Positions 41,229 through 49,414 of a stretch of DNA of 64,000 bases are shown piece after piece (within the stretch, counting starts at the first letter, position 1; every line of letters begins with the position of its first letter). The position numbers and the translations under genes were made by a program. The DNA is taken from contig JAPOTY010000047.1 of assembly GCA_026708965.1 (NCBI GenBank), positions 55,021-119,020 of the forward strand. The letters run 5' to 3'. This DNA comes from Gammaproteobacteria bacterium. Its GTDB lineage: Bacteria > Pseudomonadota > Gammaproteobacteria > Steroidobacterales > Foliamicaceae. The notes under the pieces are model-generated. The model worked only from the letters and a program-made list of their open reading frames with translations. It had not been told where the DNA came from and searched no databases.

Positions 41229-43835
41229 ATGAGTTCATATCCGTTCGCCGAAATCGAGGCGAAGTGGCAGGCGCGCTGGGAAAAGGACGGCACCTTCCGT
41301 ACGCCCGGCGTCCCCGACCGCTCGCTTCCCAAGGCGTACATCCTCGACATGTTCCCCTATCCCAGCGGGACCGGCCTTCATGTGGGGCACCCCGAAGGCT
41401 ACACGGCCACCGACATTGTGGCCCGCTACAAGCGCATGCGCGGCTGCAACGTGCTGCATCCCATGGGCTGGGACGCTTTCGGCCTGCCCGCCGAGCAATA
41501 CGCAGTGCGGACCAATACCCATCCGCGGGTGACCACGCGGCGCAATATCGACCGCTTTCGGACACAATTGAAGTCGCTGGGCTTTTCCTACGACTGGTCG
41601 CGCGAAATCAGCACCGCCGATCCCGACTACTACCGCTGGACGCAGTGGATTTTTCTGAAGCTGCATGAGCGCGGCTTGGCCTACCAGTCCGAGCAGCCGG
41701 TCTGGTGGTGCCCGGACCTGGGCACCACGCTGGCCAACGAGGAAGTCGTGGAAGGCCGGTCGGAAGTGGGCGGTTTTCCGTGCGAGCGACGGCCGCTGCG
41801 GCAATGGATGCTAAAGATCACGGACTATGCGGAGAGATTGCTGGAAGGACTCGACGGCCTGGATTGGCCCGAGTCCACGCTGGAAATGCAGCGCAACTGG
41901 ATCGGCCGTTCAGTAGGCGCCGAGATCCGCTTCGCGCTGGCCAATGCCGACCAAGCCGTCAGCGTGTTCAGCACCCGGCCGGACACGCTGTTCGGCGCTA
42001 CCTTCCTGGCCCTTTCGCCGGAGCACCCGCTGGCGGAAAAAATCGCCTCCCCGCAGCGGCTTGACGAGGTGCGGCGCTATTGCCGCGCGGCCGCGCGCAA
42101 GAGCCAGCTTAGGCGCGCGGCCGATGCGCATGACCGCAGCGGCGTCGATACCGGGGCGCGGGCCATCCATCCCGCCACCGGCAAGGAGATTCCGGTATGG
42201 GCGGCCGACTACGTGCTGATGGGTTACGGCACGGGTGCCATTATGGGTGTGCCCGGCGAGGACCAGCGCGACTGGGAGTTCGCCCAAGCTCATTCGCTTG
42301 AAGTGGTGCGCACCGTGCAGCCGCCCCAGGGGCACGAGGATGGCGCCTTCAGCGGCGAGGGCACCGTGATCAACAGCGGCTTTCTTAACGGAATGCGGAT
42401 GGAGGAGGCCAAGCAGGCCGCCATCGGCTGGCTTGAGCGCAACGGGCGCGGCCGGGCGCGGACCGCCTACCGCTTGCGCGACTGGCTGTTCAGCCGGCAA
42501 CGCTACTGGGGCGAACCTTTCCCGGTGGTATTCGTGGACGGCATCGCCAGGCCGCTGCCGGAAACGGAACTGCCGCTCACGCTGCCGGAACTCGACGACT
42601 TTCGCCCCAGCGGTTCGCCCGAAGGCCCGCTGGCCAAGGCCGGCGAGTGGCTCAAAGCCATCGATCCGCAAAGCGGCCGGCCGGCCCGCCGCGAGACCAA
42701 TACCATGCCCCAGTGGGCCGGCTCCTGCTGGTACTATCTGCGCTTTATCGATCCGCGCAATCCTGGCCGGCTGGTGGACCCTGAACTGGAGCGCTACTGG
42801 ATGCCGGTGGATCTCTATATCGGCGGCGCCGAGCACGCAGTGCTGCACCTGCTCTACGCGCGGTTTTGGCATAAGGTGCTGTACGACGCGGGCCTGGTTT
42901 CCACCGACGAGCCGTTCCGCAAAGTGGTGCACCAGGGCGTGATTCTGGGGGAGCGCGAGTTCACCGCTTATCAGGATGGCTCGGGAGCCTTCGTTTCCGC
43001 AGTGCGCGCCCGTCGTGTGCCGGGCTCTCAGCCGCCCGCCTGGGCCGATGGGGAAAGCGGCGCGGACCTTGCGCCGCAAGCCCTTGACGAGGAACAGGTT
43101 CGCAAGCGCGGCGAACACTTCGTGCTGGCCTCCGATTCCTCAATCGTGCTTGAGTCCCGCGCCCACAAGATGTCCAAATCGCGCGGCAACGTGGTGAACC
43201 CCGAGGAGGTGCTCCAGCGTTACGGTGCCGACGCATTCCGGCTTTATGAAATGTTCATGGGTCCTTTGGAGAAGTCCAAGCCTTGGAGCACGCGCGGCGT
43301 GGAGGGCCCGTTCAGATTCCTCGGACGTTTGTGGAGCCTGGTGGACGGCGGCATGAGCGAAGGCGAGGCCGCGCCCGAGCAGTTGCGTTTGCTGCATCGC
43401 ACCATTGCCAAGGTCACGGCCGATATCCGCGAGCTGAAAATGAACACCGCCATCGCTGCGCTGATGGAGTTCGTCAACGCGGCGGCCCGCTGGAAGGAAT
43501 TGCCGCGAAGCGTGGCGGAACCGCTGGTGCTGATTGCAAGCCCCTTTGCCCCGCATATTGCCGAGGAATTATGGGAGCGGCTGGGACATGGCGAATCGCT
43601 TGCGCATGCCCCTTGGCCCAAGGTGATCGGCCAATGGCTGAAGGATGAAACCGTGGAGATCGCGGTGCAGGTTAACGGCAGGCTCAGGGCCAGCATTCGC
43701 GTGGCTGCCGATGCCGGGCGCGAGGCGGTGCTGGCGGCGGCGCGCGGCGACGAGCGGGTGGCCGCGCGCTTGGCTGGAGAGGTGGTGCGAAGGGAAGTTT
43801 ACGTTCCGGGCCGCATCGTCAATTTCGTGCTATGA
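41229..43835 (+). CDS. leuS: Leucyl-tRNA synthetase
   Basis: Class I synthetase charging tRNA-Leu. The ATG at 41229 yields MSSYPFAEIEAKWQARWEKD, the usual start; the track ORF extends into untranslated sequence. 868 residues, normal length. The HIGH motif appears as YPSGTGLHVGHPEGYTATDI and the KMSKS motif as HKMSKSRGNVVNPEEVL, with the CP1 editing domain between them (GTGAIMGVPGEDQRDWEFA). A TACAAT hexamer ends only 8 bases before the ATG, so the transcript may have almost no leader. lptE follows beyond a hairpin element. Confidence 0.98.
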   Translation: MSSYPFAEIEAKWQARWEKDGTFRTPGVPDRSLPKAYILDMFPYPSGTGLHVGHPEGYTATDIVARYKRMRGCNVLHPMGWDAFGLPAEQYAVRTNTHPRVTTRRNIDRFRTQLKSLGFSYDWSREISTADPDYYRWTQWIFLKLHERGLAYQSEQPVWWCPDLGTTLANEEVVEGRSEVGGFPCERRPLRQWMLKITDYAERLLEGLDGLDWPESTLEMQRNWIGRSVGAEIRFALANADQAVSVFSTRPDTLFGATFLALSPEHPLAEKIASPQRLDEVRRYCRAAARKSQLRRAADAHDRSGVDTGARAIHPATGKEIPVWAADYVLMGYGTGAIMGVPGEDQRDWEFAQAHSLEVVRTVQPPQGHEDGAFSGEGTVINSGFLNGMRMEEAKQAAIGWLERNGRGRARTAYRLRDWLFSRQRYWGEPFPVVFVDGIARPLPETELPLTLPELDDFRPSGSPEGPLAKAGEWLKAIDPQSGRPARRETNTMPQWAGSCWYYLRFIDPRNPGRLVDPELERYWMPVDLYIGGAEHAVLHLLYARFWHKVLYDAGLVSTDEPFRKVVHQGVILGEREFTAYQDGSGAFVSAVRARRVPGSQPPAWADGESGADLAPQALDEEQVRKRGEHFVLASDSSIVLESRAHKMSKSRGNVVNPEEVLQRYGADAFRLYEMFMGPLEKSKPWSTRGVEGPFRFLGRLWSLVDGGMSEGEAAPEQLRLLHRTIAKVTADIRELKMNTAIAALMEFVNAAARWKELPRSVAEPLVLIASPFAPHIAEELWERLGHGESLAHAPWPKVIGQWLKDETVEIAVQVNGRLRASIRVAADAGREAVLAAARGDERVAARLAGEVVRREVYVPGRIVNFVL

Positions 43836-43898
43836 CGGCCCCGGCCCGCCTATTGCGCCAAGGGGCGGAGAATTCGCGCAGGATTTTGCTTGCCGCAG

Positions 43899-44023
43899 GC
43901 CATTCTCCGCCCCCCTCTTCCAGGAGACGCATGAACCCGTCCATGGGGCTTGCTTCGTTCGCGCCGGGACATCGGCGCTCACCCTGCCTCCGATACTCCC
44001 GGAAGAGGGGGGCGGAGAATGGC
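43899..44023. repeat. Intergenic long-hairpin element, copy C (inverted)
   Basis: Arms of 23 bases (GCCATTCTCCGCCCCCCTCT... at 43899-43921 and its reverse complement at 44001-44023) pair perfectly around a 79-base centre. The centre carries the conserved core in the opposite orientation to copies A and B (GGAGACGCATGAACCCGTCC). The stem sequence is again different. It fills the gap between leuS and lptE; the track ORF that reads through it as the N-terminus of LptE is an artefact. Confidence 0.85.
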
Positions 44024-44050
44024 TTCATCGTTCCGCTTCGCGCAAGCGCC

Positions 44051-44551
44051 ATGCGGATATTCGTGCTGTCGTGGCTGCCCGCGCTGCTGCTGTCCGCCTG
44101 CGGCTTCCAGTTCCAGGGGGCGCTCAGTTTTCCGGCGCTGTCCGGCGGGATATGGCTGCAAAGCGCCCACGGCGCCACGCCGCTTAAGCGGGCGCTCAAG
44201 GAGCAGTTGCGGCTGGCGCAAGTCGATGTGCGGGGCGGGCCTGGCGAAGGCGTCGCGATCCTGCGGCTGCTGGATGACGAGAGCCAGGAGAGCCTGGTGG
44301 CGATTTCGGCCAATAATCTCCCCACGGTGACCGAAATCAGTTACCGCGTCAGGTATTCCCTGCGCCTGGGAGGCCGGCGGCTGATCGAGGAGCGTGAGCG
44401 GGAGGCCAACCACACGCGGGTGCAGGACGAGTTCCGGGTGCTGGGCATGGAGCGCGAAGCCGAGGTTTTGCGCGAGGCCCTGGCCAAGGAATTGGCGCGG
44501 CAGATTCTCCGCGATCTGGCGGCCTTGCCCTCCCACGCCGCCCAGCAATAG
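44051..44551 (+). CDS. lptE: LPS-assembly lipoprotein LptE
   Basis: Outer-membrane lipoprotein that plugs the LptD barrel in LPS export. The start at 44051 gives MRIFVLSWLPALLLSACGFQ, a clean lipoprotein signal peptide with lipobox LLLSAC and Cys17 as the lipidated residue. The mature part (about 150 residues) matches the family: LPALSGGIWLQS-like first strand, LKRALKEQL and a C-terminal helix with REALAKELARQILRDL. It lies downstream of leuS as in other gammaproteobacteria, but holA is displaced by a five-gene insertion starting with cysS. Confidence 0.9.
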   Translation: MRIFVLSWLPALLLSACGFQFQGALSFPALSGGIWLQSAHGATPLKRALKEQLRLAQVDVRGGPGEGVAILRLLDDESQESLVAISANNLPTVTEISYRVRYSLRLGGRRLIEEREREANHTRVQDEFRVLGMEREAEVLREALAKELARQILRDLAALPSHAAQQ

Positions 44552-44553
44552 CC

Positions 44554-45981
44554 TTGATTCGCCTTTACAACACGCTGGGCCGCGAGTTGCAGACTTTCGT
44601 GCCTGGGGACCCGTCACGGGTCACGATGTACGTGTGCGGTCCCACCGTGTACGGCCCCGCGCATATCGGCAATGCCCGCCCGGCCGTTGTCTTCGACGTG
44701 CTGGCCCGTGTGTTGCGGCGGCGCTATCGCTTGGTTTACGCCAGCAATATCACCGACGTGGACGACAAGATCAACAAGGCCGCAGCCGAGGAGGGCGTGG
44801 AAATCGCCGCGATCGCGCGGCGCTGGGCGAAGGTATGGGAGGAGGATATCGCGGCGCTCGGCGTGCTGCCGCCCGACCATCGACCGCGGGCCACGGAACA
44901 TATCCCGCAGATGATTGGCCTGGTGGGGCGGCTGCTGCGAACAGGGCATGCCTACGAAGCCGAAGGACACGTTCTGTTCCGGGTGGGCGCCTGCTCCGGG
45001 TACGGCCAGTTGTCCGGCCGCGCCCGCGAGGAGCAGATTGCCGGAGCGCGGGTGGAGGTGGCCCCGTACAAGGAAGACCCGGCGGATTTCGTGCTATGGA
45101 AGCCATCGCCGCCGGAGCTGCCTGGCTGGGAAAGTCCTTGGGGCCGGGGGCGTCCCGGCTGGCACTTGGAGTGCTCGGCCATGGCGCGCGAGCACTTAGG
45201 CGAGACCTTGGATATTCATGGAGGAGGGCAGGACCTGATCTTTCCGCACCACGAAAACGAGATCGCCCAGAGCGAATGCGCGCACGCCGCGCCGCTGGCC
45301 CGCTACTGGATGCACAACGGCATGATTCGCATGGGCCGCTCGAAGATGGCCAAGTCCGCAGGCAATATCCTGACTATTCGCGGGCTGCTGGAGCAGCATC
45401 GGGGCGAAGTGCTGCGGCTCGCCTTGCTCAGCGCGCGCTACCGCGACCCGCTGGAATGGAGCGGCGAGCTGATCGCGGCCAGCCGCCGGCGCTTGGACCG
45501 CATGTACCGGGCGTTGCACGATTGCCCCCCGCGCAACGAGGCGCAGGAAAGCGGAGAGGCGGCGCCTGCGGGGGAACTGGTCCGGGCCTTGGAGGACGAC
45601 CTGAACACGCCTGCCGCGCTTGGCGTATTGGCGGGCCAGGCGCGCGAACTCCGGGCAGGCAGGGGCGACCCGCAAGCGACGGCCGAATCGCTCCGGGCCG
45701 GCGCTGCGCTGCTCGGACTTTTGCGGGCCGAGCCTGAGGAGTGGTTTACCGCTCCGGTTGAGGGTGCGGCAGCCGAGGCCGGGGGAGTCCCGGGAGAAGG
45801 CGTGGCGGAAACGCCGCTTGCGTCCCTGACGGCCGCCGAGATCGAGGCGCGCATCGATCAGCGCGCGGCAGCGCGCGACCGCCGCGATTTTGCCGAGGCC
45901 GACCGGATACGCGAGCGGCTCAAGACCTTGGGCGTGGCGCTGGAGGACGGCCCCGGCGGAACCACTTGGCGGCGGATCTGA
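44554..45981 (+). CDS. cysS: Cysteinyl-tRNA synthetase
   Basis: Charges tRNA-Cys. 475 residues from a TTG start 2 bases after lptE ([19 protein letters not shown]). The zinc-binding Cys of [17 protein letters not shown], the Cys in [13 protein letters not shown] and the His/Glu in [12 protein letters not shown] are all present; the KMSKS motif reads KMAKSAGN. Length is typical for the bacterial enzyme. A loop near residue 410 is rich in Glu/Gly/Ala. Confidence 0.97.
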   Translation: MIRLYNTLGRELQTFVPGDPSRVTMYVCGPTVYGPAHIGNARPAVVFDVLARVLRRRYRLVYASNITDVDDKINKAAAEEGVEIAAIARRWAKVWEEDIAALGVLPPDHRPRATEHIPQMIGLVGRLLRTGHAYEAEGHVLFRVGACSGYGQLSGRAREEQIAGARVEVAPYKEDPADFVLWKPSPPELPGWESPWGRGRPGWHLECSAMAREHLGETLDIHGGGQDLIFPHHENEIAQSECAHAAPLARYWMHNGMIRMGRSKMAKSAGNILTIRGLLEQHRGEVLRLALLSARYRDPLEWSGELIAASRRRLDRMYRALHDCPPRNEAQESGEAAPAGELVRALEDDLNTPAALGVLAGQARELRAGRGDPQATAESLRAGAALLGLLRAEPEEWFTAPVEGAAAEAGGVPGEGVAETPLASLTAAEIEARIDQRAAARDRRDFAEADRIRERLKTLGVALEDGPGGTTWRRI

Positions 45982-46003
45982 CGGCAGGCGCTATGATTGC
46001 AGC

Positions 46004-46474
46004 ATGAGCAAACTATTTGCAGCCAGGCGTTCGGTGGTCGAGGTGGAGGAGGGCTCGCAGCTCGCGCCGAAATTCAACCAACAGGGCCTGATACCGGCTG
46101 TGGTGACCGACCATGCCAGCGGCGAGCTTCTGATGCATGCGTATATGAACAGCGACGCGCTCGAACGGACGATCGGCACCGGCGAGGCGCATTACTACAG
46201 CCGCAGCAGGGACAAGCTGTGGCGCAAGGGAGAGACCAGCGGCCTGATCCAGAAGGTGCGCGAGCTGCTGGTGGACGACGATCAGGACTGCGTGTGGCTG
46301 CGCGTGGAGGTAGCGGGCGGCGCAAGTTGCCACGTGGGCTACCGTTCCTGTTTTTATCGCCGGGTCCCGCTGACTGCGGATAAGGGGCCGGTGGAGCTTC
46401 AGTTCACCGAAAGCGGCAAAGTGTTCGATCCGGAGCAGGTTTACGCAGGGCACGAAAACCCGACCCGCTTGTGA
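46004..46474 (+). CDS. hisI: Phosphoribosyl-AMP cyclohydrolase
   Basis: Third step of histidine synthesis. The ATG at 46004 yields 156 residues; the track ORF starts inside cysS and is rejected. Family motifs: [37 protein letters not shown], and the metal-binding [13 protein letters not shown] plus [14 protein letters not shown]. It is a stand-alone cyclohydrolase without a fused HisE; no hisE lies nearby, and no other his genes are in the window. TATGAT ends 6 bases before the ATG. The stop overlaps sufE by 4 bases. Confidence 0.94.
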   Translation: MSKLFAARRSVVEVEEGSQLAPKFNQQGLIPAVVTDHASGELLMHAYMNSDALERTIGTGEAHYYSRSRDKLWRKGETSGLIQKVRELLVDDDQDCVWLRVEVAGGASCHVGYRSCFYRRVPLTADKGPVELQFTESGKVFDPEQVYAGHENPTRL

Positions 46475-46908
46475 GTGCCGGGAAGCCGTCTTGCGGCAGC
46501 TTGCGGGAAGCTCAGGAGGAGTTGCTCGAAGAGTTGGGTTTTTTCGACAGTTGGATGGAGCGCTACCAGCATATTATCGAGATGGGCCGAAGCGCTCCGG
46601 AGTTTCCTGAAGAGTGGCGCATCGAGGACAACCGGCTGCGCGGGTGCCAGTCTCAGGTATGGCTGAAGTCTTGGCAGGAAGATGGCCGGCTGTTCTTCCG
46701 GGCCGTGAGCGATTCGGCCATCGTTTCCGGGCTTGCCGCCTTGCTGATGCGCGTCTATAGCGGTCGTTTGCCCTGCGAGATCGTCGAAACGCCGCCTGAC
46801 TTCATAGCCGGCGCGGGCCTGGACCATCACTTAAGCCCCACGCGAAGCAATGGGCTGCATTCCATGGTGAGCCAGATCCGCGGGCTGGCCGTAAAATGTC
46901 TCCAGTGA
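46471..46908 (+). CDS. sufE: Sulfur acceptor protein SufE
   Basis: Accepts sulfane sulfur from a SufS-type cysteine desulfurase for Fe-S cluster assembly. 145 residues. The conserved active-site cysteine lies in [12 protein letters not shown], and the segments [16 protein letters not shown] and the C-terminal [13 protein letters not shown] match the family. It starts at GTG overlapping hisI. No sufS or other suf genes are in the window. Confidence 0.94.
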   Translation: MSAGKPSCGSLREAQEELLEELGFFDSWMERYQHIIEMGRSAPEFPEEWRIEDNRLRGCQSQVWLKSWQEDGRLFFRAVSDSAIVSGLAALLMRVYSGRLPCEIVETPPDFIAGAGLDHHLSPTRSNGLHSMVSQIRGLAVKCLQ

Positions 46909-47144
46909 AATCGCTCGCCATTGGACTGATACGCGCGTATCAGCTTTGCATTTCTCCGTTTCTGGGCTCGCGATGCCGTTTCCAGCCGACCTGTTCGAAG
47001 TACGCGGCGGAAGCCATTGAAGTTCACGGCCTGCTTCGCGGCTTCGGGATGTCGGCGCGGCGGCTGCTGCGCTGTCATCCGCTCGGTCCGTCAGGCTGGG
47101 ATCCGGTTCCGCCAACGGGCGCGGACCAGCCGCCGCGCCGATAA
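46896..47144 (+). CDS. yidD: Membrane protein insertion efficiency factor YidD
   Basis: Small protein aiding YidC-dependent membrane insertion. The 82 residues show the family pattern closely: [52 protein letters not shown]. It starts at an ATG overlapping the end of sufE by 13 bases, and the overlap contains TAAAAT. In most bacteria yidD lies near rnpA and yidC, so this location is unusual. Confidence 0.95.
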   Translation: MSPVKSLAIGLIRAYQLCISPFLGSRCRFQPTCSKYAAEAIEVHGLLRGFGMSARRLLRCHPLGPSGWDPVPPTGADQPPRR

Positions 47145-47149
47145 AGGCC

Positions 47150-47413
47150 GTGGAAGACAGCTTCCTGTTGCTATTGCGATGCCCCAGAACCGGCGGCGGG
47201 CTTGAGCGCGCCGGTGCGGAGACGCTGGCCGCGCTCAACGATTCCGTGCGCAAGGGCGAGCTGGCCGATGCCTCAGGACACAAGCTGGAGGCGCCGTTGG
47301 AAGCGGCGCTGGTTTCCGCTTGCGGACGCTGGCTGTATCCCGTTCGGGAGGGCATCCCTGTGCTGCTCGTCGATCAGGCGATCAAGGCGGCAAACGCGAA
47401 GGACACGGCGTGA
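47150..47413 (+). CDS. Trm112-like small protein
   Basis: 87 residues starting at GTG. The beginning (LLLLRCPRTGGGLERA) and the end (CGRWLYPVREGIPVLLVDQA) match the Trm112/YcaR zinc-ribbon-like family, in which IRDGIPVML is the hallmark. Only one of the usual N-terminal cysteines remains, so zinc binding is doubtful. In E. coli a homologue lies beside lpxK and kdsB. Its stop overlaps holA by 4 bases. Confidence 0.85.
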   Translation: MEDSFLLLLRCPRTGGGLERAGAETLAALNDSVRKGELADASGHKLEAPLEAALVSACGRWLYPVREGIPVLLVDQAIKAANAKDTA

Positions 47414-48435
47414 GGCTGTCCTGCAACGAATTGCCGGATGCCTTGGAAAAGGGGCTGGCGCCGCTGTACCTGTTGTCGGGCACCGAGCCTTTGCTGCTCG
47501 AAGAGGCGGCGGATCGGCTCCGGGCGGCTGCCCGCAAGGCCGAATTCTCCGAGCGCGCGCTGCATGTGGCCGACGCGCGCTACAACTGGAGCGCATTGAA
47601 GGCCGACGCCCGCAGCCGCTCGCTGTTTGCCCGCCGGCGGCTGGTGGAAGTGCGCCTCGCCAACGGCAAGCCCGGCGCGGCGGGCGCGAAAGTGCTCAAG
47701 GAGCTGGCTGATTCGCCGCCGGAAGACACCCTGCTCATGGTGATTGCCGGAGGCTTGGACCGCAATGCTAGAAAAAGCGCATGGGTGCGCGCCCTGGACG
47801 CTGCCGGCGCTTGGATCGATGCCCCGATTCCATCGGGCGCCGAACACCGGGCCTGGATACGGGAACGCCTTGCCCAGGAGCGATTTCAGCCCGACCCCGA
47901 GGCGGTGGCCCTGTTGGCGGAGCGCACCGAGGGCAATCTGCTGTCGGCGCGCCAGCAGATCGACAAGCTGGCGCTGACCAACGAGCCAGGGCCGCTCGGT
48001 TTGGAAGCGGTGATGGGGGCGATCTCCGATGCCAGTCGCTTCGACGTATTTCAGCTGGGGGCGGCCGCCTTGGGCCAAGATCTGCGCCGCGCCGCCCGCA
48101 TTCTCTCAGGCTTGAAGCGGGAGGCCGCGCCGCCCACGCTGATTCTCTGGGTTCTGGTGCGCGACATCACCACGCTGGCCGACCTGCACTGGCGGACCGC
48201 GCGCGGCGACAGCCTGCCCTCGGCGATGGGCGCGCTGGCTGTCTGGTCGAGCCGCAAGGCGGAATTCCGGGCTGCCCTGAAGCGGCACGGGGCGCGCTCC
48301 ATCGCCGGCCTGCTGCGCGGGTCGTCGAGGGCGGACCAGGTGATCAAGGGCGCCAGAACGGGTGAGCCGTGGGCGGAGCTGGAGCAACTCGCTTTTGCCT
48401 TGGCGGAGCCTCACCGCATGGGTGGCGGGCGTTGA
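47410..48435 (+). CDS. holA: DNA polymerase III delta subunit
   Basis: Clamp-loader subunit that opens the beta ring. The GTG overlapping the previous stop gives about 341 residues starting MRLSCNELPDALEKGLAPLYLLSGTEPLL, the family start; the longer track ORF is not supported. Conserved features include LLEEAADRLRAAARKAEF and a C-terminal domain with LWVLVRDITTLADL. No ATPase motif is expected. It is followed by nadD and rsfS in conserved order, here separated from lptE by the cysS-to-trm112 block. Confidence 0.93.
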   Translation: MRLSCNELPDALEKGLAPLYLLSGTEPLLLEEAADRLRAAARKAEFSERALHVADARYNWSALKADARSRSLFARRRLVEVRLANGKPGAAGAKVLKELADSPPEDTLLMVIAGGLDRNARKSAWVRALDAAGAWIDAPIPSGAEHRAWIRERLAQERFQPDPEAVALLAERTEGNLLSARQQIDKLALTNEPGPLGLEAVMGAISDASRFDVFQLGAAALGQDLRRAARILSGLKREAAPPTLILWVLVRDITTLADLHWRTARGDSLPSAMGALAVWSSRKAEFRAALKRHGARSIAGLLRGSSRADQVIKGARTGEPWAELEQLAFALAEPHRMGGGR

Positions 48436-49085
48436 GCGGATCCGATGTCTTGGGTCTCATGGGAGGCGCCTTCGATCCCGTCCACAAGGGACACATCGAG
48501 CTGGCGCGCAAGTTGGCCGCAGCGGCGGAAATCAGCGAGGTTCGCTTCGTGATCGCGGCCCGGCCGCCTCACCGGGGCGCTCTAATGGCGGGCGCTTCGC
48601 TGCGCCGGCGGATGCTGGAGGCGGCGATCGCCGATATTCCGGGCTATGCGGTGGAGGATTGCGAGCTTGAGCCTTCGGGGCCGCGCTACACAGTGGATAC
48701 TCTGTCGCTTCTGCGGCGCCGTTATCCAAGCCGCCCGCTTTGCTGGATGATGGGATTCGATTCTTTTGCCGGTCTGCCGCAATGGCGTGACTGGCGAACC
48801 TTGTTTGATCTCGCTCATTTCGTGGTGGGAGCGCGGATCGGCTACACCGATGGCCTGTCCGCAGCGCTGGAGCGGGAGATTGCCGCGCGTTCCGCCGCCC
48901 ATGCGCGGGAACTGCGGACCATCCGGTCTGGTCGGATACTGATGTGCGCGCAGCCTGTTGCGGCGATTTCCGCCAGCCGGGTTCGAAAGGCGGCGCGCGC
49001 CGGTCGCCTGGAGAGCGATCTGATCCCGGCGCCGGTGGCGCGGATCATCCGCGAATCCGGCGCCTACGCGGAAGGCAGCCCGTGA
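48432..49085 (+). CDS. nadD: Nicotinate-nucleotide adenylyltransferase
   Basis: Makes deamido-NAD from nicotinate mononucleotide and ATP. The TTG overlapping the holA stop gives MSGSDVLGLMGGAFDPVHKGH, with the (T/H)xGH nucleotidyltransferase motif as GGAFDPVHKGH. The C-terminal ISASRVRKAARAGR corresponds to the ISSTxIR motif. 217 residues, normal length. The track ORF extends upstream into holA and is trimmed. Confidence 0.95.
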   Translation: MSGSDVLGLMGGAFDPVHKGHIELARKLAAAAEISEVRFVIAARPPHRGALMAGASLRRRMLEAAIADIPGYAVEDCELEPSGPRYTVDTLSLLRRRYPSRPLCWMMGFDSFAGLPQWRDWRTLFDLAHFVVGARIGYTDGLSAALEREIAARSAAHARELRTIRSGRILMCAQPVAAISASRVRKAARAGRLESDLIPAPVARIIRESGAYAEGSP

Positions 49086-49414
49086 GCGCTGATCTGTTGC
49101 CGGCCTTGGCCGAGAGCGTGCTCGACGAATTGCAGGCCGCCGATGTGCGCTGGCTGGATGTGCGCGGCCAAACAGCGGTGACCGACCGCATGGTGATCGC
49201 CACTGGCCGCAACGCCCGTCATATCAAGGCGCTTGCGGACCGCCTCGTCGAGCGCGGCAAGAAAGCGGGATGCCCGGTGCTTGGCGTGGAAGGCCTGCAA
49301 TGGTGCGACTGGGTGCTGATCGATTTCGGCGATCTCGTGATCCATCTCATGCGCCGAGAAACACGCGACTTCTACAAGCTAGAGGACTTGTGGGAGTTTG
49401 ACGGTGCGGCTTAG
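49082..49414 (+). CDS. rsfS: Ribosomal silencing factor RsfS
   Basis: Binds L14 of the large subunit and blocks subunit joining in starvation. 110 residues from a GTG overlapping nadD. The family segments VTDRMVIATGRNARHIKALA, CDWVLIDFGDLVIHLM and RDFYKLEDLWEF are evident. In relatives rlmH and mrdA follow; here yhdP overlaps its stop by one to three bases. Confidence 0.95.
   Translation: MSADLLPALAESVLDELQAADVRWLDVRGQTAVTDRMVIATGRNARHIKALADRLVERGKKAGCPVLGVEGLQWCDWVLIDFGDLVIHLMRRETRDFYKLEDLWEFDGAA

Noticed and set aside
41910-43118. 402-residue minus-strand ORF inside leuS
   Set aside because: Antisense shadow of a complete synthetase gene.
43832-44050. N-terminal extension of the LptE ORF
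   Set aside because: It translates the hairpin element; the lipoprotein signal peptide begins at 44051.
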